Assembly (NCBI GenBank): GCA_945928865.1 | Contig: CAMENZ010000010.1 | Coordinates: forward strand, 1-45,940 | Origin: an uncultured Clostridia bacterium | GTDB lineage: Bacteria; Bacillota; Clostridia; Peptostreptococcales; Anaerovoracaceae | Length of the DNA: 45,940 nucleotides | Reading direction: 5' to 3' | Part shown: positions 18,608 to 28,194 of the stretch, in pieces | Position numbering within the stretch: the stretch's first letter is position 1 | Layout: each line of letters opens with the position of its first letter | Made by a program: the position numbers and the translations under genes | The notes under the pieces: generated by a model | The model's database searches: none | Told to the model about the DNA's origin: nothing | What the model saw: only the letters and a program-made list of their open reading frames with translations

Positions 18608-21600
18608 TTGAGTTATAATGATTTTGATAATAACGAAGTTGTTCATAGATCAAGACGAAATAGAAAACAACTTGAAAGGAGTTTGGGTTTAGAAGAACTT
18701 GCTGAATCTCCTACTCCTGAAGAACCGAAAAAAAAGAATAAAAAACATAAACCTAAGAGAAAAGGCTCTAAATTTAAAACCTTTATAAAAATATGCCTTA
18801 CCTTAGGACTTTTATGCGCTATCGTAGTTATCGGTTATATAGCTATGGTAATTTCTAAGGCTCCTGAGATTGAAACAGGAAACATAGAGAGTTTACTGGC
18901 TCAGAGTTCCACTCTGTATGATGACAAGGGGAAAGTTATCGACAATGTCTTTAGCAAAAGTAATCGTACCTTAGTGGAAATAAGCAAAATTCCTGAGCAC
19001 ACGCAAAAGGCATTTATTGCCTTAGAAGATAAAACCTTTGAAAGCCACCACGGTTTTAATATAATCAGAATTTTTGGTGCTATGAAGGAAGCTCTTACTA
19101 ATGGCGGACACTTAGGCGGTACCAGTACTATCACTCAGCAGTTAGCTAGAAACCTTTATCTTACCGATAGAATGCAGGAACGCTCCATTAACAGAAAAAT
19201 AATTGAAGCCTACTACTCTGTAATACTGGAAAACAAATTAACTAAGGATCAGATTTTGGAAGCTTATTTAAATACAGTTTCCTTCGGTTCCGTAAATGGT
19301 ATTCAAACTGCAGCACAAGCATATTTTTCTAAGGATGTTAGCGAACTGACCATAGCTGAGTCTGCAACTCTTGCAGCTATTCCACAGCTACCTTCAGTAT
19401 TTGCTCTGGTTATGTCTGTACCTGCTGAACAAGTTTCCGATGATGATGAAAAACTCATTGTTAAAAATGGGGACTATGCTTATATGTGGAACGATAAGTG
19501 CCATAACAGAATGTTGACTTGCTTAAAATTAATGTATGATCAAGGATATATTTCTGAAGCAGAATATGAAGAAGCTAAGGCTACTAACATTAAAGATTTA
19601 GTACACCCTACTATAGATGCTCTAAATACTGTATCTAACTATTTTGCTGACTATGTTTTAGTTTCAGTTATAAAGGATTTCCAAGATCAATATGGTTGGA
19701 GTTATGAAAAAGCAGCCGATATGGTATATAACCGTGGCGTTAAAATTTATACTACTATGGACTCTCAATCTCAGTCTGTTGTAGAGAAGGAATATGCTAA
19801 TGATGCAAACTTCCCTCAACCGGTCGGCTATTCTACAGATGGTCAAGGAAATATAATCAGTCCTCATGATGGTAGAGTTTTGCTATATGGATATTCCCGT
19901 TATGTGGAAGCAGATGGAACATTTAAGCTAAAGGCTGATGAATATGTAAAAAACAAAGACGGTTCCCTAAAAATTTTAGCCGGTAAGCGTCTAGCCTTCT
20001 ACGATACTGTAGTTCAGGGTAAAACTGATTACAGCATAGAATTCAAAAATATGTTTGTACTTGAAGCCGGTAAATTCTACTCTATACCGGGTGGATTTAT
20101 CAACATACCACAAGAATACAAGTCAAAAGATAAGGATGGAAATATAATTATTTCCACAAAATTCTTTAAGAACTTCCCTAAATTCTTTACAGAAGAAAAT
20201 GGAAATCTCTCAACTAAGGATTTCTCACTTAAGCAAAGAGTTATACAGCCTCAGTCAGCTATGACTATAATAGATAACAAAACCGGTGCCATCAAAGCCA
20301 TGATCGGCGGTAGAAAAATTATGGGCAGAATGCTCTTTAACAGAGCCACTTCCCCACGCCAACCCGGTTCATCTATCAAACCTCTCGCTGTATATTCTGC
20401 AGCTCTTCAAAGAAGCTATGAATTAGCTAAGGAAGAAAAGGTTTTCCCTTTAGTTAAAACAGGTTATGATAAACAGGGTAAAGCCTTCTGGGGTGATTAT
20501 ATTACAGCTGCATCCATTGTAAAAGACGAACCTATGAAGGTCAACGGACAACTTTGGCCTAAAAACTCCTATGCAGGATATAGAGGTATTCAAACCTTTA
20601 GGCAGGCTCTTCAACAGTCTATAAATGTTTGTGCCGTTAAAATACTCGCACAAGTAGGAATTGACTATTCCTATAAGCTAACTCAAAAATATGGTATAAC
20701 AACCCTTGTAAACGAAGGTGGTACTAACGACCTCAACCTAGCAGCTTTAGGTATGGGGGGTATGTCTAAGGGTGTAACTACTTTAGAAATGGCAAGTGCA
20801 TACACCACCTTTGTAAATGATGGAGCTCATAAGAGTTACTACTGCTATAGAAAAGTTACAGACAGAAATGGTGATGTATTATTAAAACCTAAAAAAACTA
20901 CAACAGAAGTCTTAGATGCAGGCGTTGCCTGGATTATGAGAAATATTTTACAGACTGTAGTTTCTGAAGGTATAGGTAATTATGCCGCTGTAGCAGGAGC
21001 TAATGTAGGTGGTAAAACAGGTACAACTTCTGACAGTTACGATATTTGGTTTGATGGGTTCACCGCTAGGTATTCAGCTGCTTTATGGATAGGAAATGAT
21101 GTAAACTTAAAACTATCATCCATGTCCCCTGCTGCTGCAACCCTTTGGGGCAGAATCATATCACAATGTAAAAAGGCATACAGAGGAACTTACTCACCTA
21201 TGCCTGAAAATGTAGTAACAGCTAACATAGATTTATCCACCGGACTTTTATCTGAAGGTAAGGGACACAGCAGAACAGAATACTTTACAAAAGGTACTCA
21301 GCCAACTACTTCCGGTAGTCTTTATAAAACTGTAACTATATGTACAGAATCCGGCTATTTGGCTACACCTTCCTGTACTCATACTGAAGAAATAACAGGA
21401 CTGGCTAGACCACATGGAGATGGAAAAGATGATGGAGAAACTTCAGATGAACTGACAATTCCAATGTTCTACTGTCACCTTCACAATCCTGATCCTGCCA
21501 AATTCCCTGCGGATCCTACTAAAAAAGTAACCATTGTACCGGATCCATCTGCTCAACCGGAAGATCCGATAAATGATGACCCTGATGAAGATGATGATAC

Positions 21601-21664
21601 ACCATCAGATGATGATCCTCCTGTAGATGAGCCATCTGATAATGCAAATCCAAAGAAATCATAA
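18608..21664 (+). CDS. Bifunctional class A penicillin-binding protein (PBP1A type)
   Basis: This enzyme polymerises and cross-links peptidoglycan. The start is taken as TTG at 18608, 8 nt after GAAGG and downstream of the promoter; the frame is open farther upstream but lies before the promoter. The 1018-residue product has a basic cytoplasmic tail, a membrane anchor at about 61-83, a GT51 glycosyltransferase (ALEDKTFESHHG, Glu140; GGTSTITQQLARN), and a transpeptidase with the nucleophile Ser588 in GSSIKPL, SIN at 671-673 and KTGTT at 803-807. The last 50 residues are Asp/Pro-rich (DDPDEDDDTPSDDDPP), probably exposed outside the cell. It is one of three plus-strand genes and has its own promoter and terminator. 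Confidence 0.93.
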   Translation: MSYNDFDNNEVVHRSRRNRKQLERSLGLEELAESPTPEEPKKKNKKHKPKRKGSKFKTFIKICLTLGLLCAIVVIGYIAMVISKAPEIETGNIESLLAQSSTLYDDKGKVIDNVFSKSNRTLVEISKIPEHTQKAFIALEDKTFESHHGFNIIRIFGAMKEALTNGGHLGGTSTITQQLARNLYLTDRMQERSINRKIIEAYYSVILENKLTKDQILEAYLNTVSFGSVNGIQTAAQAYFSKDVSELTIAESATLAAIPQLPSVFALVMSVPAEQVSDDDEKLIVKNGDYAYMWNDKCHNRMLTCLKLMYDQGYISEAEYEEAKATNIKDLVHPTIDALNTVSNYFADYVLVSVIKDFQDQYGWSYEKAADMVYNRGVKIYTTMDSQSQSVVEKEYANDANFPQPVGYSTDGQGNIISPHDGRVLLYGYSRYVEADGTFKLKADEYVKNKDGSLKILAGKRLAFYDTVVQGKTDYSIEFKNMFVLEAGKFYSIPGGFINIPQEYKSKDKDGNIIISTKFFKNFPKFFTEENGNLSTKDFSLKQRVIQPQSAMTIIDNKTGAIKAMIGGRKIMGRMLFNRATSPRQPGSSIKPLAVYSAALQRSYELAKEEKVFPLVKTGYDKQGKAFWGDYITAASIVKDEPMKVNGQLWPKNSYAGYRGIQTFRQALQQSINVCAVKILAQVGIDYSYKLTQKYGITTLVNEGGTNDLNLAALGMGGMSKGVTTLEMASAYTTFVNDGAHKSYYCYRKVTDRNGDVLLKPKKTTTEVLDAGVAWIMRNILQTVVSEGIGNYAAVAGANVGGKTGTTSDSYDIWFDGFTARYSAALWIGNDVNLKLSSMSPAAATLWGRIISQCKKAYRGTYSPMPENVVTANIDLSTGLLSEGKGHSRTEYFTKGTQPTTSGSLYKTVTICTESGYLATPSCTHTEEITGLARPHGDGKDDGETSDELTIPMFYCHLHNPDPAKFPADPTKKVTIVPDPSAQPEDPINDDPDEDDDTPSDDDPPVDEPSDNANPKKS

Positions 21665-21671
21665 AGAAATT

Positions 21672-21720
21672 AAAAAATCGCTGTAGACATAAATTCTATG
21701 CCTATAGCGATTTTCTTTTA
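21672..21720 (+). terminator. Terminator of the PBP gene
   Basis: AAAATCGCTGTAG pairs with CTATAGCGATTTT (one mismatch) around a 16-nt loop, followed by a T-rich tail, starting 8 nt after the stop. Its core stem AATCGCT/AGCGATT is the same as that of the terminator at 36947-36990. Confidence 0.85.
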
Positions 21721-21796
21721 TATATTTTTTCAATGTATCAATTTGCTTCCTATGGAAAATAGCAATCCGGTCATTTTTGAGTACTTTAATTATTTG

Positions 21797-22285
21797 GAAA
21801 TAGTGCTGTTTTGGGATTTTTCAGTATACTTACACTATATCATCTAGAATAAATCAATTAAAATTAGTGTTGGTTTTATATTTTATTAGAAACTGCACTA
21901 TATTATGTAGTCTAGAAAGATTGCAAATAGTGCGTATTAGAGATTTAACTAAAAATCACACTGTTTAAGTTGTGGTAAATCCATAAAATCTGCTATGTGG
22001 AACTATTTCAAATTTTGCATAGATTAATTTTGTAGTGTGAAATATACAAAATCTGCCGGATGACACTATTTTAATCCCACAAATAAGCCTATGCACCTTG
22101 CACGAGTATGAAAATATATGGTAGAACAGGTGAAAATCTTGGATACCCCTTATATTTTACCTGATTTCAGCGAGCCATTCATCATATTATAATTTGTAAT
22201 TCTTTCTCAAAACCAAGAGTTTAAACAACCTTTCAATAAATTAAATCAATAAATCCATTATATAGCTCCATTTACAGCTTACAAT
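21797..22285 (+). repeat. Dispersed structured repeat, copy B (middle part deleted)
   Basis: This copy matches the first half of copy A (from TTTTGGGATTTTT) and its end (AAAATATATGGTAGAACAGG through the AGGT-GAAA-ATCT hairpin, then CCCCTTATATTTTACC), but lacks the nested inverted repeat between them. Stems are kept: GCACTAT at 21895-21901 pairs with ATAGTGC at 21927-21933 where copy A has CCACTAT/ATAGTGG. It fills the convergent gap between the PBP gene and the small membrane protein gene. Positions 21721-21796 show nothing else. Confidence 0.85.
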
Positions 22286-22324
22286 AAACCTTCGCATAGA
22301 AACCTATTTTACATCTCTTATATA

Positions 22325-22681
22325 CTATAACTCATTAGCTTCTTTATTTTCCTGACCCCTGTAAGTACTTATCAATTCTGAAACTACTAACAGAAGTGAA
22401 CATATACCGTAAATCACTACCCTATCCTTAGCCATCCAACCTTGCCAACTGCATAAGGCTACAACCAATACTGTGAATATAATAGTAATTCCGATGCCTA
22501 TGTATGTAGCTTTAATATTATTCTCAAATTTTTTCCTCAAAATCCATCTTAAAATCTCAACTACTACAATCCCTATAGCTGCCCATAAAAATTCATTTAC
22601 AAAACCTAACAGCCCTAATAAAATCAAATTTTCAACAACAATACTTATAGCATCGACAGGCAAACAATTTTTAGTCTTCAT
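22325..22681 (-). CDS. Small hypothetical membrane protein
   Basis: I do not recognise this 118-residue protein. It has about three to four hydrophobic helices (ENLILLGLLGF, FLWAAIGIVVVEIL, ATYIGIGITIIFTVLVVAL, VVIYGICSLLLVVSEL) and a charged C terminus. GAGGGATGG precedes the ATG, and a plausible promoter lies about 50 nt upstream. It stands alone between NhaC and the repeat, so context gives no role. Confidence 0.7.
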   Translation of the reverse strand: MKTKNCLPVDAISIVVENLILLGLLGFVNEFLWAAIGIVVVEILRWILRKKFENNIKATYIGIGITIIFTVLVVALCSWQGWMAKDRVVIYGICSLLLVVSELISTYRGQENKEANEL

Positions 22682-22731
22682 ACCATCCCTCTTTTCTTAG
22701 AAATACTGAAACACTAACTATATCTGCATAT

Positions 22732-22760
22732 ATCTTAACACTTCTATTCTCTATGTGCAA
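22732..22760 (-). promoter_or_regulatory. Possible promoter for the small membrane protein gene
   Basis: On the minus strand TTGCAC (22755-22760), a 17-nt spacer and TAAGAT (22732-22737) lie about 50 nt before the ATG at 22681. The spacing is ideal and the boxes are moderate matches. Confidence 0.4.
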
Positions 22761-22819
22761 TCTAACTAAATAATGTTTTCTTATATATCACCAAAATAAA
22801 ATTCTTTTTATAATTCCCT

Positions 22820-24133
22820 CTACAAACTATCGTACCAAAACTTCTTAGTAAAAATATAACATATTGGAATTAAATACATATAAAATGCCCAATACATTGC
22901 TTTAAGACCTACTCCAAAAAAAGCTAAAGGCACTGTACAACCGATACACCAAGGAACTATACAGCCTATAAGTATAACGGAATTTTCCATATCTATAGCC
23001 CGTTCTTCCCTTCCTATGTCCGTATTTTCATAGGCATGTTGAGTTAGATTATTACACATCAAGGTTGCTATCGTCTGATTACAAAATATCATAGAAGTAG
23101 CTATTCCTAAAGTTATCATAGTGGGAAATTTCCCTATTCTTAAGGCTAATAATTTCATTCTATCCTGAATTTCATTTAACATACCTGTCTCATTAAAAAT
23201 TCCTGAATAGCAGCCTGAAATTATCATGATTATAACAATTTCAATCATTGATATTAAGCCTCCGCCGTTTAGAATTTTACCTAAACCTAAGGTATCCGCC
23301 TCATATCCTAAAATGCAACTTTTCAAAATAGTTATTACTGACATATTTTGAACAAAAAATGCTACCAATATTCCCGATATAATGCTTAAGCTCATGGAAA
23401 TTATCACACTTATCTTAATCAGTGGTAAAACTAACATTAAAATAGCCGGTATTAAAGCCCAAGGTGAAATTATAAAGGCTGATTCAAATTCTCCTACCAG
23501 ATTTTCATCCACATGACTGATAGGGTAATGAAATGATAAATAAGTATATATGAGTGTAGCTAAAATAAGTGGGATACCACCGGTTTTCATCATTTTTACC
23601 ACATTATCATAAATTTTAGTTTCCGTAATTCCTGCTACTAAATTTGCGCTGGAAGATACCGGTGAGCATCTGTCTCCAAAGTAAATTCCGGACATTAAAA
23701 CACCTGCTGTAACTATAGGGTCTACTCCTCCGCTTTTAGCTAGAGCCATAAAAATCACCCCTACTGTTCCTGCCACACCGAAGGAAGTGCCTAAAGCATA
23801 GCTTAAAAAACAGGATAGCAAGAAAGTTATTAATAAAAAGAAGGAAGGCGTAATAATTTTTATGCCGTAGTATACGAATATAGTAATGGTTCCGGAAATT
23901 CGCCATGTAGCTGTTACGAAACCTATTAAAGACATGACATATATAACAATTAGAGAGGATTTTATTCCCTTAATCGTTGCCCTTCCTAAAAAGTCTAATT
24001 TGAATCCTTTTCTTAAAGCTACCACTACAAAAGACAAAAGCCCTATTAAAAGGGCATAAATCATGGATAGTTTGCAAACTAATGCACCTATCATCGATAT
24101 TAAAAATATAAAAAATCCTATTAATAAATCCAT
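22820..24133 (-). CDS. NhaC-family cation/proton antiporter
   Basis: This 437-residue protein with about 11-12 membrane helices belongs to the NhaC type, which exchanges Na+ or organic substrates for protons (malate/lactate or arginine/ornithine in some relatives). Motifs include LSYALGTSFGVAGTVG and GIYFGDRCSPVSSSANLVAG, the helix region holding the conserved GD-CSP. The ATG comes one base after the rpe stop codon, so it is translationally coupled to the priA-rpe operon. A second NhaC-type gene lies at 40054. The substrate cannot be read from the sequence. Confidence 0.88.
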   Translation of the reverse strand: MDLLIGFFIFLISMIGALVCKLSMIYALLIGLLSFVVVALRKGFKLDFLGRATIKGIKSSLIVIYVMSLIGFVTATWRISGTITIFVYYGIKIITPSFFLLITFLLSCFLSYALGTSFGVAGTVGVIFMALAKSGGVDPIVTAGVLMSGIYFGDRCSPVSSSANLVAGITETKIYDNVVKMMKTGGIPLILATLIYTYLSFHYPISHVDENLVGEFESAFIISPWALIPAILMLVLPLIKISVIISMSLSIISGILVAFFVQNMSVITILKSCILGYEADTLGLGKILNGGGLISMIEIVIIMIISGCYSGIFNETGMLNEIQDRMKLLALRIGKFPTMITLGIATSMIFCNQTIATLMCNNLTQHAYENTDIGREERAIDMENSVILIGCIVPWCIGCTVPLAFFGVGLKAMYWAFYMYLIPICYIFTKKFWYDSL

Positions 24134-24134
24134 A

Positions 24135-24782
24135 CTATATCTTTTTAAAAGCCTTTACTCTTTCTTCTACATTTTCAGCCTTAAATACAGCAGAACCTGC
24201 AACTGCAATGTCTACCCCTGCATTCATAACTTCTTCAGCATTATCTAAAGTCACTCCGCCATCAATTTCAATAAGGAAATTATAACCTTTCGACTTACGA
24301 ATTTCAGCCAAGCGTCTAACCTTGTCTAAAGAATTTTCTATAAAACTCTGACCTCCGAATCCCGGATTCACAGACATAATAAGCACTAAATCTAAATCCT
24401 CTAAAACCCATTCTAAAGTTTCTAAAGGTGTTGCCGGATTAAGAGATACTCCTGCCTTAATACCCTGTTTCTTAATATTTTGAATAGTTCTGTGAAGATG
24501 TTTACAAGCTTCCTGATGAACCACTATAAACTCTGTTTGTGCTGTAACAAAATCCTCAATATACTTATCAGGATTTTCAATCATTAAATGAACATCATAG
24601 GGTAATTCCGTCTTCCCGTTTAAAGACTTCATAACCCCTGCTCCGAAACTTATATTAGGCACAAAGTGTCCGTCCATTACATCAACATGTATGTAATCGG
24701 CTCCGCCTCTTTCAATCTTTTTTACATCTTCCAACAAGTTAGCAAAATCTGCTGATAAAATTGATGGTGCTAATTTCAACAT
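24135..24782 (-). CDS. rpe: Ribulose-phosphate 3-epimerase
   Basis: This TIM-barrel enzyme interconverts ribulose-5-phosphate and xylulose-5-phosphate in the pentose phosphate pathway. Visible motifs are SILSADFANL, the metal site HVDVMDGHFVPN, DVHLMIENP, VNPGFGGQSFI and the phosphate loop EIDGGVT...AGSAVF. It has the full 215 residues. AAGGTG precedes the ATG, 25 nt after the rsgA stop. rsgA-rpe is the usual order downstream of prkC in Firmicutes. Confidence 0.97.
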   Translation of the reverse strand: MLKLAPSILSADFANLLEDVKKIERGGADYIHVDVMDGHFVPNISFGAGVMKSLNGKTELPYDVHLMIENPDKYIEDFVTAQTEFIVVHQEACKHLHRTIQNIKKQGIKAGVSLNPATPLETLEWVLEDLDLVLIMSVNPGFGGQSFIENSLDKVRRLAEIRKSKGYNFLIEIDGGVTLDNAEEVMNAGVDIAVAGSAVFKAENVEERVKAFKKI

Positions 24783-24807
24783 TTTTATTCACCTTATTCT
24801 TTCAAGT

Positions 24808-25710
24808 TTAATATTTTTTCTTGTTTCTAATTTCTTCTAAATTAGCCTTATATGACTCATATCTTAACTTATTTATTTTGCCCTCTTTTAAGGCTTCTCT
24901 TACCTTACAATCCGGCTCAGTAATATGCTTACAATTATCATAATAACAACCTGTAAATTTTTCAAATTCAGGGTAATAGAGCCTTAAATCTTCCTCTGAA
25001 ACCTGCAATATATCAAAAGAGGTAAATCCCGGTGTATCATAAATAAGCCCTCCACCCTCAGCATTAAATATTTCTACATGTCTGGTAGTATGTTTTCCTC
25101 TGCTGGTCTTCTTACTAATCTCTCCTGTTTCCATTTCTGCAGCAGGATGAAGCAAATTTATTATGGAAGACTTTCCTACACCTGAAGATCCTACAAACGC
25201 CACTTTTTTACCATTTATAGCCTTTTTAAGCTCATCAATGCCCTCACAGGTTTTAGCACTTACAGGAATTACAGAATATACATCATCATAAATCTCCATC
25301 AGTTTTTCCAGTTCTTCCTTGTCTACTAAATCTGATTTATTTATACATATAATAACTTCCACATTCTCCATTTCAGCCATAATCAAAAACTTATCAACTA
25401 AGGCTAGATTAGGCTTCGGTTTAGTAGTTGCCATAGTAACAATAAAGGTATCCACATTTACTATAGGAGGTCTTATAAATTGATTTTTCCGCTCTAAGAC
25501 CTCCGTAATGACACCCTTTTTATTTAATTCATCAGTTATTTCCAGCTTAACCTGATCTCCCACGTGGAGCTTAATGCCGTCATTCTTTATAGAGCCTCTG
25601 CCCTTCGCTTCGATAATATCAAAACCTGTGCCTAAGGCTTCAGTTCTATCAAGCCTGACATAATAAAATCCACCTATGCCTTTTATAACCAGACCTTCTG
25701 CACTTATCAT
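24808..25710 (-). CDS. rsgA: Small-subunit ribosome biogenesis GTPase
   Basis: This circularly permuted GTPase assists late 30S maturation. It has an OB-fold (about 1-70), G4 NKSD (124-127), SAK, then G1 GSSGVGKSS (174-182), a switch region rich in T/R/H, G3 DTPG (225-228), and the zinc site Cys255, Cys260, His262, Cys268. It is full length (300 residues). Its ATG overlaps the prkC stop by 4 nt (ATGA type), after GAGGGTGG, so the two are translationally coupled. Confidence 0.97.
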   Translation of the reverse strand: MISAEGLVIKGIGGFYYVRLDRTEALGTGFDIIEAKGRGSIKNDGIKLHVGDQVKLEITDELNKKGVITEVLERKNQFIRPPIVNVDTFIVTMATTKPKPNLALVDKFLIMAEMENVEVIICINKSDLVDKEELEKLMEIYDDVYSVIPVSAKTCEGIDELKKAINGKKVAFVGSSGVGKSSIINLLHPAAEMETGEISKKTSRGKHTTRHVEIFNAEGGGLIYDTPGFTSFDILQVSEEDLRLYYPEFEKFTGCYYDNCKHITEPDCKVREALKEGKINKLRYESYKANLEEIRNKKKY

Positions 25711-27455
25711 CTTCCACCCTCTTCAGTCGGATCATCGCTCACCATTTCATCATCTGAATCTTCAGGGTCATCAAACTCCGGTACAGCCTTGCTCACCTTA
25801 TAGTCAATAGTTGAACCTACTTCAATTTTCTTGCCTGGTTCTATGCTCTGCCAAAATATAGTATTTTCAGCCACATCTTCAACTTCTTCATAAGTTACAA
25901 TTCCATTAGTTGATAGACCTATAGCTTCTAAAGTAGCCTGAGCCGCATCCGGTGTCAGTCCTATTAACTTAGGAGCCTTAACCATTTCCTTACCCTTGCC
26001 ATCACTGATTACTACATCTATAACTGTACCTTTATCAGCACTATCTCCTGCTTTAACAGATTGTCTGATAATAGTACCCTCTGCCAAGGTACTACTGTCC
26101 TTTTCAACTATACCTATAGAAAAACCAAACTGTTTTACATATTCCTTAGCCTCATTATAATCCATGCCTATTAGTTTAGGTACTACACTATCTTTTTTAC
26201 CCTTACTTACAGCTACTGTTATAACCTTCCCTTCAGCCACTTTAGCTCCTTCAGTTGGATTTTGAGATGTAATCTTACCTTCTTCTTGATCCGGACTGTA
26301 TACATCTTCACCTCTTTCTAAAACTAAACCATTGTCTTTAGCTAATGCCTCTGCCTGTTCGTAGGTTTTTCCTATAAAGCTAGGTACTGAAACTTCTTTG
26401 CTTTCATTGCCAAACCATCCTAACATAAAACCTAAGCCGATTATTATAGCTATGGAAACTGCTGCTATTGCTGAAATCAGAAAAATATTAAATTTTTCGA
26501 TTTTGAATTTTTTACTAGGGCGTTTCTTCTCAACATAAATTTTTTCTATAACCCTATCTCTGCTAGGTTCTGTATAAGAAACACTGGTGCCTTCTATATT
26601 TTGACCCTTAAAGGCATTCTGTCCCATAACCTTAGTAATAAATTCTATATCATCTAAGGCAGCTATCATTTCGTCTGCATTTTTATATCTATTGTTTTGG
26701 TATTTCTCTGTAGCCTTTGCTATAATTTTTTCTAGCTGGGGCGGCATACCGCTTACAAACTCACTTAAAAGAGGCATATTATTATTTATATGCATTAAGG
26801 CTACAGAAACCGGATTATCCCCATCAAAAGGAACTTTTCCTGTAAGCATTTCAAAGAGAACAACTCCTAAAGAATATATATCAGACCTTTCATCTACATA
26901 AGTACCTCTAGCCTGCTCCGGTGAAAAATAATGCACTGAGCCCATAACCTTATTTTCATTTCCCACTACAGTAGATGCACTTACCGCCTTCGCTATACCG
27001 AAATCTGCCAGCTTAGCTACTCCCGTACTTGTAATCATAATGTTATGAGGTTTTACATCTCTATGTACGATTTGATTTTTATGTGCCAAACTTAAAGCTG
27101 AAGCTACCTGCCTTGCAATATTTATTGCCTCTTTATAAGGTATTTTCCCCTTTTCCTTAATTATATCACTTAATGCCTTGCCTTCTATCAATTCCATAAC
27201 TATATAATTAACATTAAGTTCCTGCCCTACATCATAAACTGCTACAATATTAGGATGTGCTAAACCCGCAGCAGCTTGAGATTCTTTTCTAAAATTATCT
27301 ATAAATTTTTCATCTTTTAGAAATTCAGGTCTCAAAATCTTAATTGCCACATACCTATTCAGTAGTCTATCTTTTCCTTTATAAACTACAGCCATACCAC
27401 CTTCGCCTATCTTTTCAATAAGCTCATATCTTCCGGCTAATAATTTACTACTCAT
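25707..27455 (-). CDS. prkC: PASTA-domain Ser/Thr protein kinase
   Basis: This membrane kinase senses muropeptides or lipid II and controls wall synthesis, division or germination. It has an N-terminal kinase domain with GEGGMAVVYKG, Lys39, HRDVKPHN (131-138) and DFG (151-153), a membrane helix at about 327-350, and three extracellular PASTA repeats (starting near VPSFIGKTYEQAE, VPKLIGMDYNEAK and APKLIGLTPDAAQ). An acidic tail follows. Of 582 residues in all, three PASTA units is a common number. It overlaps prpC by 8 nt and rsgA by 4 nt. Confidence 0.96.
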   Translation of the reverse strand: MSSKLLAGRYELIEKIGEGGMAVVYKGKDRLLNRYVAIKILRPEFLKDEKFIDNFRKESQAAAGLAHPNIVAVYDVGQELNVNYIVMELIEGKALSDIIKEKGKIPYKEAINIARQVASALSLAHKNQIVHRDVKPHNIMITSTGVAKLADFGIAKAVSASTVVGNENKVMGSVHYFSPEQARGTYVDERSDIYSLGVVLFEMLTGKVPFDGDNPVSVALMHINNNMPLLSEFVSGMPPQLEKIIAKATEKYQNNRYKNADEMIAALDDIEFITKVMGQNAFKGQNIEGTSVSYTEPSRDRVIEKIYVEKKRPSKKFKIEKFNIFLISAIAAVSIAIIIGLGFMLGWFGNESKEVSVPSFIGKTYEQAEALAKDNGLVLERGEDVYSPDQEEGKITSQNPTEGAKVAEGKVITVAVSKGKKDSVVPKLIGMDYNEAKEYVKQFGFSIGIVEKDSSTLAEGTIIRQSVKAGDSADKGTVIDVVISDGKGKEMVKAPKLIGLTPDAAQATLEAIGLSTNGIVTYEEVEDVAENTIFWQSIEPGKKIEVGSTIDYKVSKAVPEFDDPEDSDDEMVSDDPTEEGGR

Positions 27456-28194
27456 TTATATCTTCCTCCGTCACTTTCAAACAAATCAAGGTTATATTAT
27501 CGTGTCCACCATTTTTATTGGCTCTATTTATAAGTTCTGTACAGGTTTCTGACATACTCAAATTAGTTCTAAGAACCTGAACCATTTCTTCTCCTGTAAC
27601 CTCGTCATAAAGACCATCGGTGCATATAATAAAAATATCGTCTTCCATTATCTCTAACTGGAAAAAGTCCGGCTCTACAGTTTCATCTGCACCTAAAGCC
27701 TTAACTATCATGTTCTTTCTCTCATCAACCTCTGCCTCTTCTTTAGACATTAGACCGATTTTAACTAGAGCATTAAGGTATGTATGATCTTCTGTAAGTT
27801 GTACTAACTTATCAGCTCGATATAGATAAACTCTACTATCTCCCACATTAGAAATATATACCTGATCCTCTCTAACATAAAGAATTATGACGGTAGTCGC
27901 CATACCATTATTTTCTTTATAGGTATTAGCTAATTCATAAACCTGAGCATTTGCCTTATCTAAACATGCCTGTAAATAATTAACTATAGCATATTTATTA
28001 TTCGCCTTGTCTATAGGATTTTCTATAACATATTTTGCTATTTCATTTACGGCAGTTCTGGAAGCTATTTCCCCCGCATTAGCCCCTCCAACACCGTCAG
28101 CTACTACATAAACCTTATCAGGTAGTAGTACGAAACAGGCATCTTCATTATTAGTCTGCCTTACGCCCTTATCTGATTTAAAGCCTACCTCCAT
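27448..28194 (-). CDS. prpC: PP2C-type Ser/Thr phosphatase, partner of PrkC
   Basis: This metal-dependent phosphatase reverses PrkC phosphorylation. The PP2C motifs are in order: KGVRQTNNEDA (first metal Asp/Glu region), VYVVADGVGGANAGE (metal Asp), VGDSRVYLYR, TEDHT, ICTDGLYDEV and GGHDNITLI (metal Asp). It has 248 residues, standard for bacterial PP2C. The ATG directly follows the rsmB stop, with GGAGAAATAA upstream, and the end overlaps prkC. Confidence 0.96.
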   Translation of the reverse strand: MEVGFKSDKGVRQTNNEDACFVLLPDKVYVVADGVGGANAGEIASRTAVNEIAKYVIENPIDKANNKYAIVNYLQACLDKANAQVYELANTYKENNGMATTVIILYVREDQVYISNVGDSRVYLYRADKLVQLTEDHTYLNALVKIGLMSKEEAEVDERKNMIVKALGADETVEPDFFQLEIMEDDIFIICTDGLYDEVTGEEMVQVLRTNLSMSETCTELINRANKNGGHDNITLICLKVTEEDINE

